Counted from the stretch's first letter, positions 1 through 9,997 are shown. The stretch is 64,000 nt of DNA from JACCYI01 sp963828075 (GCA_963828075.1 CAWHDH010000007.1:1-64000); one strand, 5' to 3'. Notes: generated by a model not told the origin, from the sequence alone. Translations and numbers: made by a program.

Positions 1-217
1 GCCAAGAACAGGCCGGCGCGGGCACGCGCGACCATGCGGCGGTCGAGGTCGGTGCCGTGGATCTGGACACGTGTGGCCGGCACCGACTCGCGCGCCACAG
101 CGCCGAGCGTGAAGGCCTCGGCCCCGTACGAGCATCCGGCGCTCCAGCAGCGGACCTGGCCGCGCTGGGCCAGCTCGGGCAGGATCGTGTCGCCCAGCGA
201 GGACCACTGGTCCTCGT
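1..217 (-). pseudogene. CheR-type protein-glutamate methyltransferase, fragment
   Basis: Read on the minus strand, this stretch gives an uninterrupted reading frame typical of CheR-family SAM-dependent methyltransferases. It has a motif like CWSAGCSYGAEAFTL, which is the SAM-binding segment, followed by IHGTDLDRRMVARARAG. CheR enzymes methylate glutamates of chemotaxis receptors or act as stand-alone signalling methyltransferases. The homology begins abruptly near position 217, where it abuts a plus-strand fragment of another gene, so the N-terminal helical domain is missing. The other end runs off the window. No start codon is visible, so I treat it as a broken gene. Confidence 0.6.
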
Positions 218-612
218 GGCGAAGCCGGCGAGCGACATGCCGCACCTGTCGGGCATGGCGGTCTACGCTCGCGAGGCGTGGGACACCCCGGCATCGGAGA
301 TCCGCCAGGTCGACGAGGACGAGATGCGGCGCATCAACGAGCAGGCGCAGGCGATCACGATGCGGCTGTACCGGCGCATCGCCGCGATGTCGCGCCGCGA
401 CCGATAATGGCCGGCGTCCAGAGCTACGTCGTCGACTTCGTCCTCCCGTGGATCCGCCTCGCCGGCGTGTGGGACAGGGCCGTCGAGCAGGGGATCTACG
501 AGCTCGCGCCGATCACGTCGAAGAGCTACTACAAGCTCACCGACGCCGGCTTCGCCAGCGAGCTGCTCCCGCGCGTGCTCATCGCCGGCGAGGGCTTCGG
601 TCCGACGCAGAC
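217..612 (+). pseudogene. Family A protein, frameshifted 3' fragment
   Basis: This fragment matches the C-terminal third of the two intact family A proteins at 23495-24817 and 36687-38015. Shared blocks include MPHLSGMAVYARE, DEDEMRRI.EQAQ, MSRRD, VLPWIRLAGVWD and YYKLTDAG. A single missing base near position 401 moves the reading frame between MSRRDR and MAGVQSYVVD. The fragment begins abruptly next to the CheR remnant and has no own stop codon before it meets the 3' end of the PucR-like pseudogene. Function of the family is unknown. Similarity is highest to the 36.7 kb copy, so it is probably a relic of a duplication. Confidence 0.75.
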
Positions 613-614
613 CC

Positions 615-1917
615 TTAGAGCGCGCCGCGGAAGGTCCGGTCCACCTGGAGCGCCGCTTCGAGCTCGGAGCGGCGCTCGCGGATCCCCCGGCCGAGCAGCT
701 TCTCCGCCTGGCGGAAACGGTATCGACGGTCTTCTCGTGCACGAAGAGCTTCTGCGCCGCAACAACCTGGCTCTCGCCGCACTCAAGGTACGCGCCGATG
801 GTGTCGCGGCGCCGGCAGGCGACCTCGTCATCGGCGGCCAGCGGACCGAGCTCGGCCGCCGCCAGCGCCTTCGCACGGGCCGGATCGGCCGAGCACGGCC
901 AGCAGGGCGACGTCGGCGTAGCGGGTCGCCGCGCCCGTCGCGAGCTCGGCGACGCGGCGGGCGTCAACGGCCTCGCGCCGGGTCTCGCGAAACCCGTCGA
1001 TCCTGACGCGGGCTCCCCGACTCCGACGGGCCCTGTCCCTCGAGGTGGCGCGCGAGGGCGGCGAGCTCAGTCGACCCGGGCGCCCGCGAGAACCCGACCC
1101 AGAGGACGGCCCCCTCTCCCTCCGCCGCGATGACCGTGGGCGCCGCGCACGCGAGCCGCAGGTGGCGCGCCAGGTCCTCGACGACGCGACGCTCGACGCT
1201 CGGGGGGAACGCCACGCCAGGTGCATCGCGTCGTGCGGATAGTCGGCCTCGGCCAGCGCCCCGGACGCCGCGGCGATGTCGCGCGCGTGGAAAGCGCGCC
1301 GCAAGAGGTCGTCGACCGAGACGTCGAGCCCACAACGCCGCCGCCGGCGCGCCTCCGGCCAGGCGGCGACGAGGGACTCCGACGCCTGGTCCGCGTAGCT
1401 CGACAGGTGCGCCGTCGAGGTCGCGAGGATCCGGTGGTAGAGCCGCTTCTCGGTCACCCGCTCCGCAGCGAAGGCGGCCCACGCCTGCCGAAGGCGTCGA
1501 CGAGGACCCGGGTGGCACGCAGCGAGATCGTGAGCCCGTCCTCGCGATCGGCGAGTCGGTGGAAGAGGTCGAGCGCCGGCCGGGCGGCTGCATCCCGGTG
1601 ACCTCGACGCCGTACGCGAGCGTGGAGAGGATCGTGCCCACGTGCGCTTCGGTCGCCCGCCGAATGGCCGGCCCGCAGGTCGCGTCGTCGGGATCGAGCA
1701 GCCGCGGCTCGCTCGCCAGCAGGGTGCGGGTGATCTCCGTGGCGAGCAGCTCGAGGTGGCCGACCATCTCGGAGGCGAGCCGCTCGGTCCAGGCCCGGGT
1801 CTGCGGCTCGGCCAGCCCTCCGCCCTCGGCGTCGATCTCGAGGGCCGCCATCCACGCGACACCACTCGCGAGGTCCCGGTTCGGGAGACGCTGGTGGAGC
1901 TCGATCACGGGGGTCAT
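615..1917 (-). pseudogene. PucR-family transcriptional regulator, multiply frameshifted
   Basis: Pieces of one regulator can be followed through different minus-strand frames. The start is at 1917 (MTPVIELHQRLP), followed by a helical sensor region, a central part with ADYPHDAMHLAW and LACAAPTVIAAEGEG, and a PucR-type C-terminal helix-turn-helix (RRDTIGAYLECGES, then KTV and RYRFRQAEKLLGRG). The stop is at 615-617. At least five frame changes are needed (roughly at 1580, 1460, 1215, 1010, 880 and 725), so it cannot make a full protein as read. PucR-type proteins regulate catabolic operons. It lies 14 nt downstream of the wax ester synthase/DGAT gene on the same strand. The many shifts favour real decay, although poor sequence quality here cannot be excluded. 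Confidence 0.6.
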
Positions 1918-1931
1918 GGCGACGACCGGCC

Positions 1932-3350
1932 TCAGACCATCGCCGGCTCGTGGCGCGCGGCCGCCGCGAGGAGCTCGTCGAGACCGTGGCGGATCCCGTC
2001 CCGCAGCACGTGGACGTCGGGCACCGTCGAGTAGTCGGCGATGACCCCGAAGTGCAGGTTGCCGACGTAGGAGAAGACCGCCACGCCCGTGCGGGCGCCC
2101 ACGGGGAAGATCGGGGGCGAGGGGTGCGCCGCGAGCACCTTACGGCCCAGGGCGTATAGGGGGCGCTGCGGGCCGGGGACGTTCGAGACCACCGAGTTGA
2201 CGCGGGACTGGTGCAACTGGGCGGCGGCACGCTGGCCGAGGGCGAGGAACGTCGCGGGCGCGAAGCCGGCCAGCTTGGTCAGGGTGTCCCCCGCCGCGCC
2301 CTGCTTGGACGCCTTGAGCTCCGCGATCTGCTCCCGGATCATCCGCGCGCGCTCGACCGGGTCGTCGACACCCACCGGCAGGTCGGCCACGATCCCGGTG
2401 ATGCGGTTCTCGTAGAAGCCCGCAGCGACCGCGGTGCCCTTCGCGTCCCGGGCGTGCAGCGCGATCGGGATGATCACGCGGACGACGCGATCCTGGAGCG
2501 ACTCGCCGCGCGACTGCAGGAGCTCCCGGAAGCCCGTCGCCGCGGTCGCGACGACCACGTCGTTGAGCGTGCCGCCGAGCGCGCGGCGCACCCGCTTGAC
2601 ATCGGCGAGCGAGTACGAGGTCCAGGCGTAGCGGCGGCTCGGCCCGATCGGGCCGTTGAGCATGGTGGCGCTCCCCCCGCGCGTGGCCCGCCGGCCGAAC
2701 GCCAGCCCCGCGACCGCCGTCTCGGCCGCCTCGACGGGACCGCGGACGGCCCGCACCGCACCGCGGGCGAGCTCGAGCGGGCTGCGGACGGCGCTGCCCG
2801 CGGCGTCGAGCGCGAGGTCCGCGGCCGATGGCGCCGGCGCCGGCTCCCACGGCACGGCGGCGGGGCGCCGCGGGCGCCGCTCCTGATCGAGGAGGATCGA
2901 GACCATGTCCGCGCCGGACACGCCGTCGACCATCGCGTGGTGCAGCTTGCTGATCAGGACCCAGCGGCCGTCGGCGAGGCCCTCGACCGACCACAGCTCC
3001 CAGAGCGGCCGCGCGCGGTCGAGACGCTGCGACATGACGCGGGACACCAGCGTCTCGAGCGTCGCCTCGTCGCCGGGAGCCGGCAACCCGGTGCGGCGCA
3101 CGTGGTACTCGAGGTCGAAGTTCGGGTCGTCCACCCAGATCGGCCGCCCGAGGTGCAGCGGCATGGTCCGCACGACCTGGCGGTAGCGCTCCAGCCGCGG
3201 GAGCTTCCCACGGACGAGCTCGAGCAGCGCCTCGTGCGGCGGCGGCGGCCCCTCGAGGAAGATGAACGACATGATGTGCATGTGGTTGACGCCGTCGTCC
3301 TCGGCGTAGAGGAACCACGCGTCCATCGGGTTCATGCGAACGATCGTCAT
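1932..3350 (-). CDS. Wax ester synthase/diacylglycerol acyltransferase (WS/DGAT)
   Basis: This 472-residue protein has the hallmarks of bacterial WS/DGAT enzymes, which esterify fatty acyl-CoA with long-chain alcohols or diacylglycerol to make storage wax esters or triacylglycerol. The catalytic HHxxxDG motif is HHAMVDG at residues 137-143, preceded by the conserved PLWE at 115-118. The second conserved segment SNVPGP lies near residue 390. Length matches the family (about 460-480). The start ATG is followed by RMNPMDAWFLY, a family-typical N-terminus. It lies 31 nt downstream of an acyl-CoA synthetase on the same strand, which would supply acyl-CoA, and just upstream of a dead regulator gene. 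Assignment to the family is firm; preferred acceptor is unknown. Confidence 0.92.
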   Translation of the reverse strand: MTIVRMNPMDAWFLYAEDDGVNHMHIMSFIFLEGPPPPHEALLELVRGKLPRLERYRQVVRTMPLHLGRPIWVDDPNFDLEYHVRRTGLPAPGDEATLETLVSRVMSQRLDRARPLWELWSVEGLADGRWVLISKLHHAMVDGVSGADMVSILLDQERRPRRPAAVPWEPAPAPSAADLALDAAGSAVRSPLELARGAVRAVRGPVEAAETAVAGLAFGRRATRGGSATMLNGPIGPSRRYAWTSYSLADVKRVRRALGGTLNDVVVATAATGFRELLQSRGESLQDRVVRVIIPIALHARDAKGTAVAAGFYENRITGIVADLPVGVDDPVERARMIREQIAELKASKQGAAGDTLTKLAGFAPATFLALGQRAAAQLHQSRVNSVVSNVPGPQRPLYALGRKVLAAHPSPPIFPVGARTGVAVFSYVGNLHFGVIADYSTVPDVHVLRDGIRHGLDELLAAAARHEPAMV

Positions 3351-3381
3351 GGCGCGATCCGCCGCCCGAGCCCGATGCGGC

Positions 3382-5178
3382 TCATCCCCTCGGCGCGTAC
3401 ATCTGCTCGATCGCCGCCGCGTACTTGATGGCGATCGGCTTGCGCTTGAGCTTCATCGTCGGCGTCAGCTCGTCACCCGCCGGCGGCCAATCGCCGGGAA
3501 GGATCGTGAACTTCTTGATCTGCTCGACCCGCGCCAGCGTGGCGTTGGCACGGTCCACGCCGTCCTGCACCGCCGCGCGCACGCGGTCCAGCTCCGCGAG
3601 GTCCTCCAGCGAAACGTCGGTGAGCCCGAGCTGGGCGGCCCACCCGGGGGCGTAGTCGGCGTCGAGGACGACGAGCGCCGTGTTGTACGGGCGTGAGTCG
3701 CCGATCACGCACGTCTGGCCGATGAGCGGGCTCGCGCTCTTCAGCGCGGACTCGATGTTGGCCGGCGACATGTTCTTGCCGGCCGCGTTGATGATGAGCT
3801 CCTTCTTGCGGTCGACGATCCGCACGTAGCCGTCGGCGTCCATCTCGCCGATGTCGCCCGTGAGGAACCAGCCGTCATCGGTGAACGCCTCGGCCGTCGC
3901 CTCCGGCAGGTTCCGGTAGCCGGCCATCATCACGTCGCCGCGGATGAGGATCTCGCCATCCTCGGCGAGCTTCATCTCCAGGTTGCGCACCGGCTTGCCG
4001 GCGCTGCCGATGCGGATGGCGTCCGGCGGGTTCATCGTCCCCGCCCCCGTCGTCTCGGACATGCCGTAGATCTCGCTCAGCGAGATGCCGAGGGCCTGGA
4101 AGAACTCGATCAGCTCGGCCGCCGCGGGAGCCGCGCCGATGTGGCAGTTCCCGCGGTCGAGCCCGAGCGCCGTGCGGACCGAGAAGAACGTCCGCTCGTC
4201 CACCTCGGCGACGCGCGAGGCGAGCTGCGCCGGTACCGGCTCGCCCCGCTGCTCGAGCCGCACCTTCTCGAGCGCGTCGCTGAGCGACGCCGGCGCGTAC
4301 ATCGGCGCCGCCGCCAGCAGCGCCTCCGCCCGCGTGCGCAGCTTCTCCCAGATGCGCGGCACCGCGAAGAACCACGAGGGGCGGACCTCGGCGACGTAGT
4401 CGAGCACCTGGCGTCCATCGGGGCAACACGTGACGTGCATGCCGCAGATGATCGGGAGGTAGTGATGCGCATTGCGCTCGGCGATGTGCGCGTTCGGCAG
4501 CCACGAGATCACGTGCGAGCCCGGTCGCAGCGCCGGCACGTTGTCCAGGAGCCCCGTGGAGTAGGCGAAGAAGCCCCGGTGCGTGATCTCGACGCCCTTC
4601 GGCGGACCCGTGGTCCCCGACGTGTAGATGAGGGTGAGCAGGTCGTCGGGCTTGATCGCCGCCACCGAGGCCTCGACGTCGAAGGCCGGGTCCGCCTCCG
4701 GCAGCTCCGAGATGGGGAGCGTGCCTTCAACGCCCTCGCCGTCGATCACGATCACCGTCCCGAGGTCCGGCAGATCGTCGCGGGCCTCGAGCACGCGCGG
4801 GAGGAACTGCTGCTCGGTGACCAGCACGCGCGCGCCGGAGTCCCCGGCGATGTAGCGGATCTGATTGGGTGGACTGGTCTGGTAGATCGAGAACGGCGTC
4901 GCCCCGGTCATCAGCACCGCCAGGTCGCAGACGTGGAACTCCGGGCGGTTCGCGAGCATCAGCGCGACGACGTCGCCGCGGCTCACCCCGAGCGCGGCGA
5001 GCCTGCCCGCCAGGGCGTCGACGCGCTCCCGGGCCTGCGACCAGGTGAGCGACACCTCGTCGTCGCGGGTCCTGAACGCGATCTCGTCCGGCCGTGCCGC
5101 GGCGGTCAGCCGAAATGCCTCGGCGATGTTCGCCGCAGCCACCGCGCGGCTCGGCGCGGTCTCAGCTGCGATCTCCAT
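3382..5178 (-). CDS. Long-chain acyl-CoA synthetase (AMP-forming)
   Basis: This 598-residue ANL-superfamily enzyme activates a carboxylic acid to acyl-AMP and then acyl-CoA. The P-loop YTSGTTGPPKG is at residues 185-195, the A5 motif YGMSETTG at 371-378, the hinge GWFLTGD at 436-442 and DRKKELIINAAGKN at 456-469, all typical of FadD15-like long-chain synthetases. Length fits that group (about 600). It sits upstream of the WS/DGAT gene, probably in one transcript, suggesting fatty acid activation for storage lipid or for degradation. It is divergent from the STAND-BTAD regulator across a 159-bp gap (5179-5337), an obvious place for shared control. Chain-length preference cannot be read from sequence. 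Confidence 0.92.
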   Translation of the reverse strand: MEIAAETAPSRAVAAANIAEAFRLTAAARPDEIAFRTRDDEVSLTWSQARERVDALAGRLAALGVSRGDVVALMLANRPEFHVCDLAVLMTGATPFSIYQTSPPNQIRYIAGDSGARVLVTEQQFLPRVLEARDDLPDLGTVIVIDGEGVEGTLPISELPEADPAFDVEASVAAIKPDDLLTLIYTSGTTGPPKGVEITHRGFFAYSTGLLDNVPALRPGSHVISWLPNAHIAERNAHHYLPIICGMHVTCCPDGRQVLDYVAEVRPSWFFAVPRIWEKLRTRAEALLAAAPMYAPASLSDALEKVRLEQRGEPVPAQLASRVAEVDERTFFSVRTALGLDRGNCHIGAAPAAAELIEFFQALGISLSEIYGMSETTGAGTMNPPDAIRIGSAGKPVRNLEMKLAEDGEILIRGDVMMAGYRNLPEATAEAFTDDGWFLTGDIGEMDADGYVRIVDRKKELIINAAGKNMSPANIESALKSASPLIGQTCVIGDSRPYNTALVVLDADYAPGWAAQLGLTDVSLEDLAELDRVRAAVQDGVDRANATLARVEQIKKFTILPGDWPPAGDELTPTMKLKRKPIAIKYAAAIEQMYAPRG

Positions 5179-5337
5179 GCGGCCGATTGTGCATCGGCCC
5201 CGCCACGCGGCCGGACGTGCTCCACCAGCGTGTTGTGGGCATCTCTAACCGGCTCGTGGCCGCTCACTCGACGGCTAAGCTGACGCGCAAGGCTGCCGCC
5301 GTTAGTACGGGCTGGCCACGGGGAGGAGATCGACATC

Positions 5338-8300
5338 ATGGCCTCAGCGGCCAAAGCGGCGCCTCCGGTCGAGGCCCCGGCGACACCGACGGTCATTCAG
5401 AGCAAGCTGGCGGTGCCGCCCCTGTCGGAGACGCGGGTCGCCCGGCCTCGGGTCGAGCGCCGCCTCGCGGAGCTGATCGAGAGCCATCGCGTCGTGGTGG
5501 TCTCCGCGACCGCCGGCGCCGGGAAGACGACGGCCGTGGTCGCCGCCGCCGGGTCCCTCGAGCTGCCCGTCGCCTGGCTCACCGTCGACCGCCCCGACAC
5601 CGCACAGGGGCGGCTGGTCACGTACCTCGAGGCGTCGCTCGCGCGCTGCGTGCCTCACGTGCGGGGCGTCGTGGCCGGGGCGCTCGCCCAGGGGCTTGCG
5701 CACGTCGAGGTCGCCGGCCTGCTGGCCGACGCGGCCGGCGACGATCCCCTCGTCCTCGTCCTCGACGACCTCGAGCGGCTCGGCCAAACGCCGGAGCCCT
5801 GGGCGGTCCTCGAATCGTTCCTGCGCCATGCGTCCCCGGCCATGCACGTCGTGCTCGTCAGCCGGCGCAACATCCCGGTCGCGCTCTCGGCGCTCCGGCC
5901 GGCCACCGGCGCGATGGCGGCGATCCGCGACGCGGACCTCGCGTTCACCGCCGACGAGGCGGCCGACGCGCTGGCCGAGGTCGGCCGCGACGACGCCGAC
6001 CCGGCCAGCGTCGTCGAGGCCACCGGAGGCTGGGTGACCGGCGTGCTCTTCGAGGCGTGGCGCTCGGCGGAGCACGTGCCGGGAGTCGGCGGCGAGGCGG
6101 ACCCGCTGCACGGCTACCTCTCCGCCCAGATGCTCGAGGAGCTCAGCCCAGACGACCGGGACTTCCTGATCGAGTCGTCGGTGCTCCACGAGGTCAACCC
6201 GGTGCGAGCGGCGGCGCTCGGGCGCCAGGATGCCGGCGACCGGCTCGTCGCGCTGCGGTCGGCGCACCTGCCGGTCACCTGGAGCGCCGAAGGGCTGTCG
6301 ATGCGCTGTCACCCGCGCTTTCACGAGTACCTCGTCGCGCGCCTGGAGCGCAAGCCGCCGGAGCTGGTGCGGCAGTTGCGGCTCGCCCACGGCCGGCTGC
6401 TCGCCCACGAGGGTCATCACGAGGAGGCCACCGACGAGCTGCTCCGGGCCGAGGCGCCGGCGGAGGCGTTCGAGAGCGCCCGGCGCGCGATCTTCGCGGT
6501 CATCGAGCGGGTCGACTACCCAACCGCCGAGCGGTGGCTGACGGAGCTCGGCGCCGTCGCTCCGGACAACGCGTACGACTGGATCGAGGCCGAGCTGCTA
6601 CTGGCGTTCACGCAGCTGGCCTACGCCCGCAGCGCCCGCATCTGCGACCGGCTGGCCGAGCGTGGCGACCGGGAGCCGCTCGCCGCCCACTCCGGACGAG
6701 CCGCGGCGCTCATGGCGTGGGCGTATCTCGACCTGGCCCGGGTCGAGGACAGCAAGGCGGTGCTCAGCGTCGCGCCGGACGGTCCGGCGGTCGAGGCGGT
6801 GCGCTACCGCGCGTGCCTCACGTACAACGCTGCCGGCGAGGAGCGCCCGGTGGCGCCGCCGCGGACCGGTGGTCCGTTCGATGCCGCGATCCTGATCGCC
6901 GACTACCTCATGGGGCGCCTCGCTGACCTGCCCGAGTCGGGCGGCTCCGAATGGGCAACCGGTCTGGCGACGCCGTGGCGGATCGCCATGCTCCGGGCCC
7001 GCGGTCAGACCGAGCGCGCACTCGAGCTCTACGAGGCGGCGATGCGCTCCACCGCAGTCCCGCATTCGCGGATGCTCACGATCTTCATCGGTCCCGAGCT
7101 GCTCGTGGACGCCGGGCGGCGCAACGAGGCGCGAGCCGCCATCGCCGAGGGCCGCCGCCTCGCGCAGGAGGACGGCTCGCTCAGCCCGCTCGCCCTCAAC
7201 GCGTTCGCCGAGGCCAAGCTGGCGCTTCGCCTGGAGAAGGATCCGGCCCTGGCACGGGCCGTCATCGATCGGATCGAGGACCTGCCCGGAGCGCGCCGCA
7301 TCCATTGGGCCGCCGAGGTGTTCGACACCCTTTACGGCCTCGCACTCCTCCTCCAGGGCCACGACGCCGCCGCCCTGCTGCGGCTCCGCTCCGCCGTCCT
7401 GAGCATGCAGTCGGGGGATCGCATCCTCGAGCTGCCGACCGCGGCCGTCTACCTCGCCGAGGCGGAATGGCGCGCGGGGAACGAGGACGCCGCCGACCGC
7501 GCCGCCGATCTCGCCCTCGACGCCGCGAGCCGTCAGGGCTCCAACCACATCCTCATGCAGGCGCTCGCGGATCTGCCGGCGGTCGTGTCGCGCCGGATCG
7601 ACCTCGAGCGCAACGCGGACTCGCCCTGGCATCGCATCGGGCGCGCGCTGATCGCCCAGGGGGTGCGGATCGCGGCCCAGCCGCGGGCCTCGATCCGGTT
7701 CCGCGACTTCGGAGAGCGCTCGATCGAGGTGGACGGCCAGCTCCGGGCGCCAAAGATCGGCAAGTGCCACGACCTGCTCGCCTACCTCCTGGTCCACCGT
7801 CAAGCGAGCCGCGAGGAGCTGCTCGGGGCGCTCTTCGACGGGCGCTCGGACGAATCCGCCCGCTCCTACCTGCGTCAGGCCATCCACGGGCTTCGCGAGA
7901 TCCTCCCGGACGGCGCACTGCTCTCGCCGCAGGGGGCAGCGGTGTCCCTCGAGGACGACGTCCTCGTCGACAGCGACTCCGATCGACTGGAGTCACAGCT
8001 CGTGGAGGCGGCGCGGCTGCAGGGACGCGATCGGTTCGCGGCCACGCTCGAGGCCCTGAAGATCATCGATCGCGGCGAGTATCTGGCGGGCGCCCGCTCC
8101 ATCTGGGTCGACGAGCGGCGCGGCGCTCTTGCGGGGCGCGCTCTCGACGCCCGGTTCGACGCCGCCGAGCTCGCCTTCGCGGCCGGGGATCTGGAGCCGG
8201 CCGGCCAGTTGGCCCGCCAGGTGCTCGACGCCGATCCCTATCGCGAGGCGGCGTGGCGCCTGACGATGCGGATCGCCGGGGCACTGGGCGACGCCGACGG

Positions 8301-8400
8301 CGTCATCCGCGAGTTCAAGGCGTGCGAGCGCGCGCTGGCCGACGTCGGCACGACGCCGGCCCAGTCGACCCGGGGCCTGCTCGAACAGCTTCGCGTCTAG
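5338..8400 (+). CDS. STAND ATPase regulator with C-terminal winged helix and BTAD domain
   Basis: This is a 1020-residue signal-transducing NTPase of the MalT/AfsR type. The Walker A motif ATAGAGKTT is at residues 57-65 and Walker B LVLVLDDLE around 138-146. A long helical TPR-like middle follows. The C-terminal 220 residues carry an OmpR-type winged helix (about 790-875, RFRDFGERSIEVDG onward) and a bacterial transcriptional activator domain (about 880-1020, EYLAGARSIWVDE, DPYREAAWRLTMR). Having the DNA-binding and BTAD parts at the C-terminus is the reverse of the SARP layout. A strong ribosome-binding site (ggggaggag, 5319-5327) precedes the ATG. It is divergent from the acyl-CoA synthetase and is the likely local activator. 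The inducer is unknown. Confidence 0.85.
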   Translation: MASAAKAAPPVEAPATPTVIQSKLAVPPLSETRVARPRVERRLAELIESHRVVVVSATAGAGKTTAVVAAAGSLELPVAWLTVDRPDTAQGRLVTYLEASLARCVPHVRGVVAGALAQGLAHVEVAGLLADAAGDDPLVLVLDDLERLGQTPEPWAVLESFLRHASPAMHVVLVSRRNIPVALSALRPATGAMAAIRDADLAFTADEAADALAEVGRDDADPASVVEATGGWVTGVLFEAWRSAEHVPGVGGEADPLHGYLSAQMLEELSPDDRDFLIESSVLHEVNPVRAAALGRQDAGDRLVALRSAHLPVTWSAEGLSMRCHPRFHEYLVARLERKPPELVRQLRLAHGRLLAHEGHHEEATDELLRAEAPAEAFESARRAIFAVIERVDYPTAERWLTELGAVAPDNAYDWIEAELLLAFTQLAYARSARICDRLAERGDREPLAAHSGRAAALMAWAYLDLARVEDSKAVLSVAPDGPAVEAVRYRACLTYNAAGEERPVAPPRTGGPFDAAILIADYLMGRLADLPESGGSEWATGLATPWRIAMLRARGQTERALELYEAAMRSTAVPHSRMLTIFIGPELLVDAGRRNEARAAIAEGRRLAQEDGSLSPLALNAFAEAKLALRLEKDPALARAVIDRIEDLPGARRIHWAAEVFDTLYGLALLLQGHDAAALLRLRSAVLSMQSGDRILELPTAAVYLAEAEWRAGNEDAADRAADLALDAASRQGSNHILMQALADLPAVVSRRIDLERNADSPWHRIGRALIAQGVRIAAQPRASIRFRDFGERSIEVDGQLRAPKIGKCHDLLAYLLVHRQASREELLGALFDGRSDESARSYLRQAIHGLREILPDGALLSPQGAAVSLEDDVLVDSDSDRLESQLVEAARLQGRDRFAATLEALKIIDRGEYLAGARSIWVDERRGALAGRALDARFDAAELAFAAGDLEPAGQLARQVLDADPYREAAWRLTMRIAGALGDADGVIREFKACERALADVGTTPAQSTRGLLEQLRV

Positions 8401-8402
8401 GT

Positions 8403-9878
8403 CTAGGCCGCGTCCTCGGGCGGGACCGACGGGTCGGGGAGCGCGCGGTGCAGCGACTGGATCTCCGTGAACGCGGCGATCCCCTCCGGCCCGTACTCGC
8501 GCCCGATGCCCGACTCCTTGAAGCCCCCGAACGGTGCGGCGAAGTCGAGCGTGAAGAAGTTCACGCCGATGTTGCCGGTGCGGACGCGGCGGGCGATGCG
8601 GGCCGCGCGCTCCGGGTCGGCGCTCCAGACGGTGCCGGAGAGCCCGTAGACCGAGTCGTTGGCGATCGCCACCGCGTCGTCCTCGTCGCGGTAGGGGATG
8701 ATCGTCAGGACGGGCCCGAAGATCTCCTCCTGGGCGATGCGCATCCCGTTGTCGACGTCGGCGAAGATCGTCGGTTCGACATAGAAGCCGCGATCCAGCC
8801 CGTCGGGCCGCCGGCCGCCGACGGTCACCCGCGCGCCCTCCTCGCGACCCGTCGTGATGTAGCCCTCGACGCGCTCGCGGTGCTCGGCGTGGATCAACGG
8901 GCCGACCTCGGTCGCGGGATCCATAGGATCGCCGATCGGCAGCGAGCGGTATCCGTCGCTGAACGCCTCGACGATCTCGTCGTAGCGCTCGCGGGGCGCC
9001 AGGATCCGCGTCTGGTTGACGCACACCTGGCCGTTGTTGTTGATCGTCGCCGGCAGCAGGCGGCTCAGCGTGCCCTCGAGATCGGCGTCCGCGAGGATGA
9101 TCGCGGCGGACTTTCCGCCCAGCTCGAGGCTGTAGCGCTTGAGCTGGCGGCCGCACTCGGCGGCGATCGCCTTGCCGGCGGCGGTGCTCCCGGTGAAGCT
9201 GATCTTGTCGACCGCGGGGTTGGCGACCAGCGCGGCGCTCGTCGTGCGGTCCGCCGGGACGACGCTCAGGACGCCGGGCGGGAGACCGGCCTCGGCCAGG
9301 ATCTCGGCGAGAACGAGTGCGTTGAGCGGCGTCTCCTCGGCCGGCTTGAGGACGACCGTGCAGCCGGTCAGCAGCGCGGGCGCGAGCTTGGCGGCGGTGA
9401 GCGAGAACGGGACGTTCCACGGCACGATCGCGCCGACGACGCCCACCGGCTCCTGCCGGATCTCCACGCGCGAGCGCAGGCCGTGCCGGATCTCGACCCA
9501 GGGATAGGTCTCGGCCATCGCCACGTGCACGTCGAACATGTCCCGGACGTTGGTGACCCGCGACCGGCGCGACTGGCGGATCGGCGTCCCGACCTCCTGC
9601 GTGATCAGCTGGGCGATCTCGTCGTGGCGCTCCATGAGCAGCTCGCTGGCCCGGGCGAGAACCCCCGCCCGCTCGACCGGCGTCATCCGCGGCCAGGGCC
9701 CGTCGTCGAAGGCCTCGCGCGCGACGCCCACCGCGCGGTCCATGTCCGCCACGCCGCCGAGGGTCACGTGGGCGATCGGCTCCTCGGTCGCGGGGGAGAT
9801 GACGGCGATCTCGCGGCCGTCGAGCGCGGGCATCCATTCGCCGCCGATGAACACGGCGTCCTCGTGGGCCGTGATCAT
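8403..9878 (-). CDS. Aldehyde dehydrogenase (NAD(P)+)
   Basis: With the ATG at 9878 the protein has 491 residues and begins MITAHEDAVFIGGEWMP, a normal start for the ALDH superfamily. The catalytic cysteine is C286 in NNGQVCVNQT and the general-base glutamate is E252 in LELGGKS. The cofactor segment PWNVPF is at 153-158. It oxidises an aldehyde to the acid. The start overlaps the stop of the tiny upstream gene (ATGA), so it is the last gene of the coupled Ldi/PPDK-like operon. That context suggests it oxidises an aldehyde made by that pathway. It converges on the regulator gene with only 2 bp between the stops. Confidence 0.92.
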   Translation of the reverse strand: MITAHEDAVFIGGEWMPALDGREIAVISPATEEPIAHVTLGGVADMDRAVGVAREAFDDGPWPRMTPVERAGVLARASELLMERHDEIAQLITQEVGTPIRQSRRSRVTNVRDMFDVHVAMAETYPWVEIRHGLRSRVEIRQEPVGVVGAIVPWNVPFSLTAAKLAPALLTGCTVVLKPAEETPLNALVLAEILAEAGLPPGVLSVVPADRTTSAALVANPAVDKISFTGSTAAGKAIAAECGRQLKRYSLELGGKSAAIILADADLEGTLSRLLPATINNNGQVCVNQTRILAPRERYDEIVEAFSDGYRSLPIGDPMDPATEVGPLIHAEHRERVEGYITTGREEGARVTVGGRRPDGLDRGFYVEPTIFADVDNGMRIAQEEIFGPVLTIIPYRDEDDAVAIANDSVYGLSGTVWSADPERAARIARRVRTGNIGVNFFTLDFAAPFGGFKESGIGREYGPEGIAAFTEIQSLHRALPDPSVPPEDAA

Positions 9879-9997
9879 GGCTGCCTCCGCATCTTTCCGT
9901 CGAGCCGCAGCAGGCGGCGGGTGAACACGAACACGCGACCCCACATCGGGATCGAGATCCACATGGCGGGAGCGTCGGCGATCCGCTGCGCGAGCAT
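9875..9997 (-). CDS. Small Ldi-companion protein, copy 1 (start uncertain)
   Basis: This tiny gene follows the Ldi-domain gene and overlaps the aldehyde dehydrogenase start (ATGA). The first ATG in frame gives 40 residues, MLAQRIADAPAMWISIPMWG onward, ending RRQP. The same block is found in the paralogue at 23214-23498 (RRLTNAPAIWMSVPTWGRL), which also follows an Ldi-domain gene. Similarity extends upstream of the ATG (PGLIAAEREM versus ARVIATQRKL), so the true product is probably about 70 residues, starting near 10075. No ATG, GTG or TTG exists there in frame. An ATC codon at 10073-10075 sits behind a gaggag motif. The W-I-S-I-P-x-W-G-R core suggests a small membrane-associated protein. Function is unknown. 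Confidence 0.6.
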   Translation of the reverse strand: MLAQRIADAPAMWISIPMWGRVFVFTRRLLRLDGKMRRQP

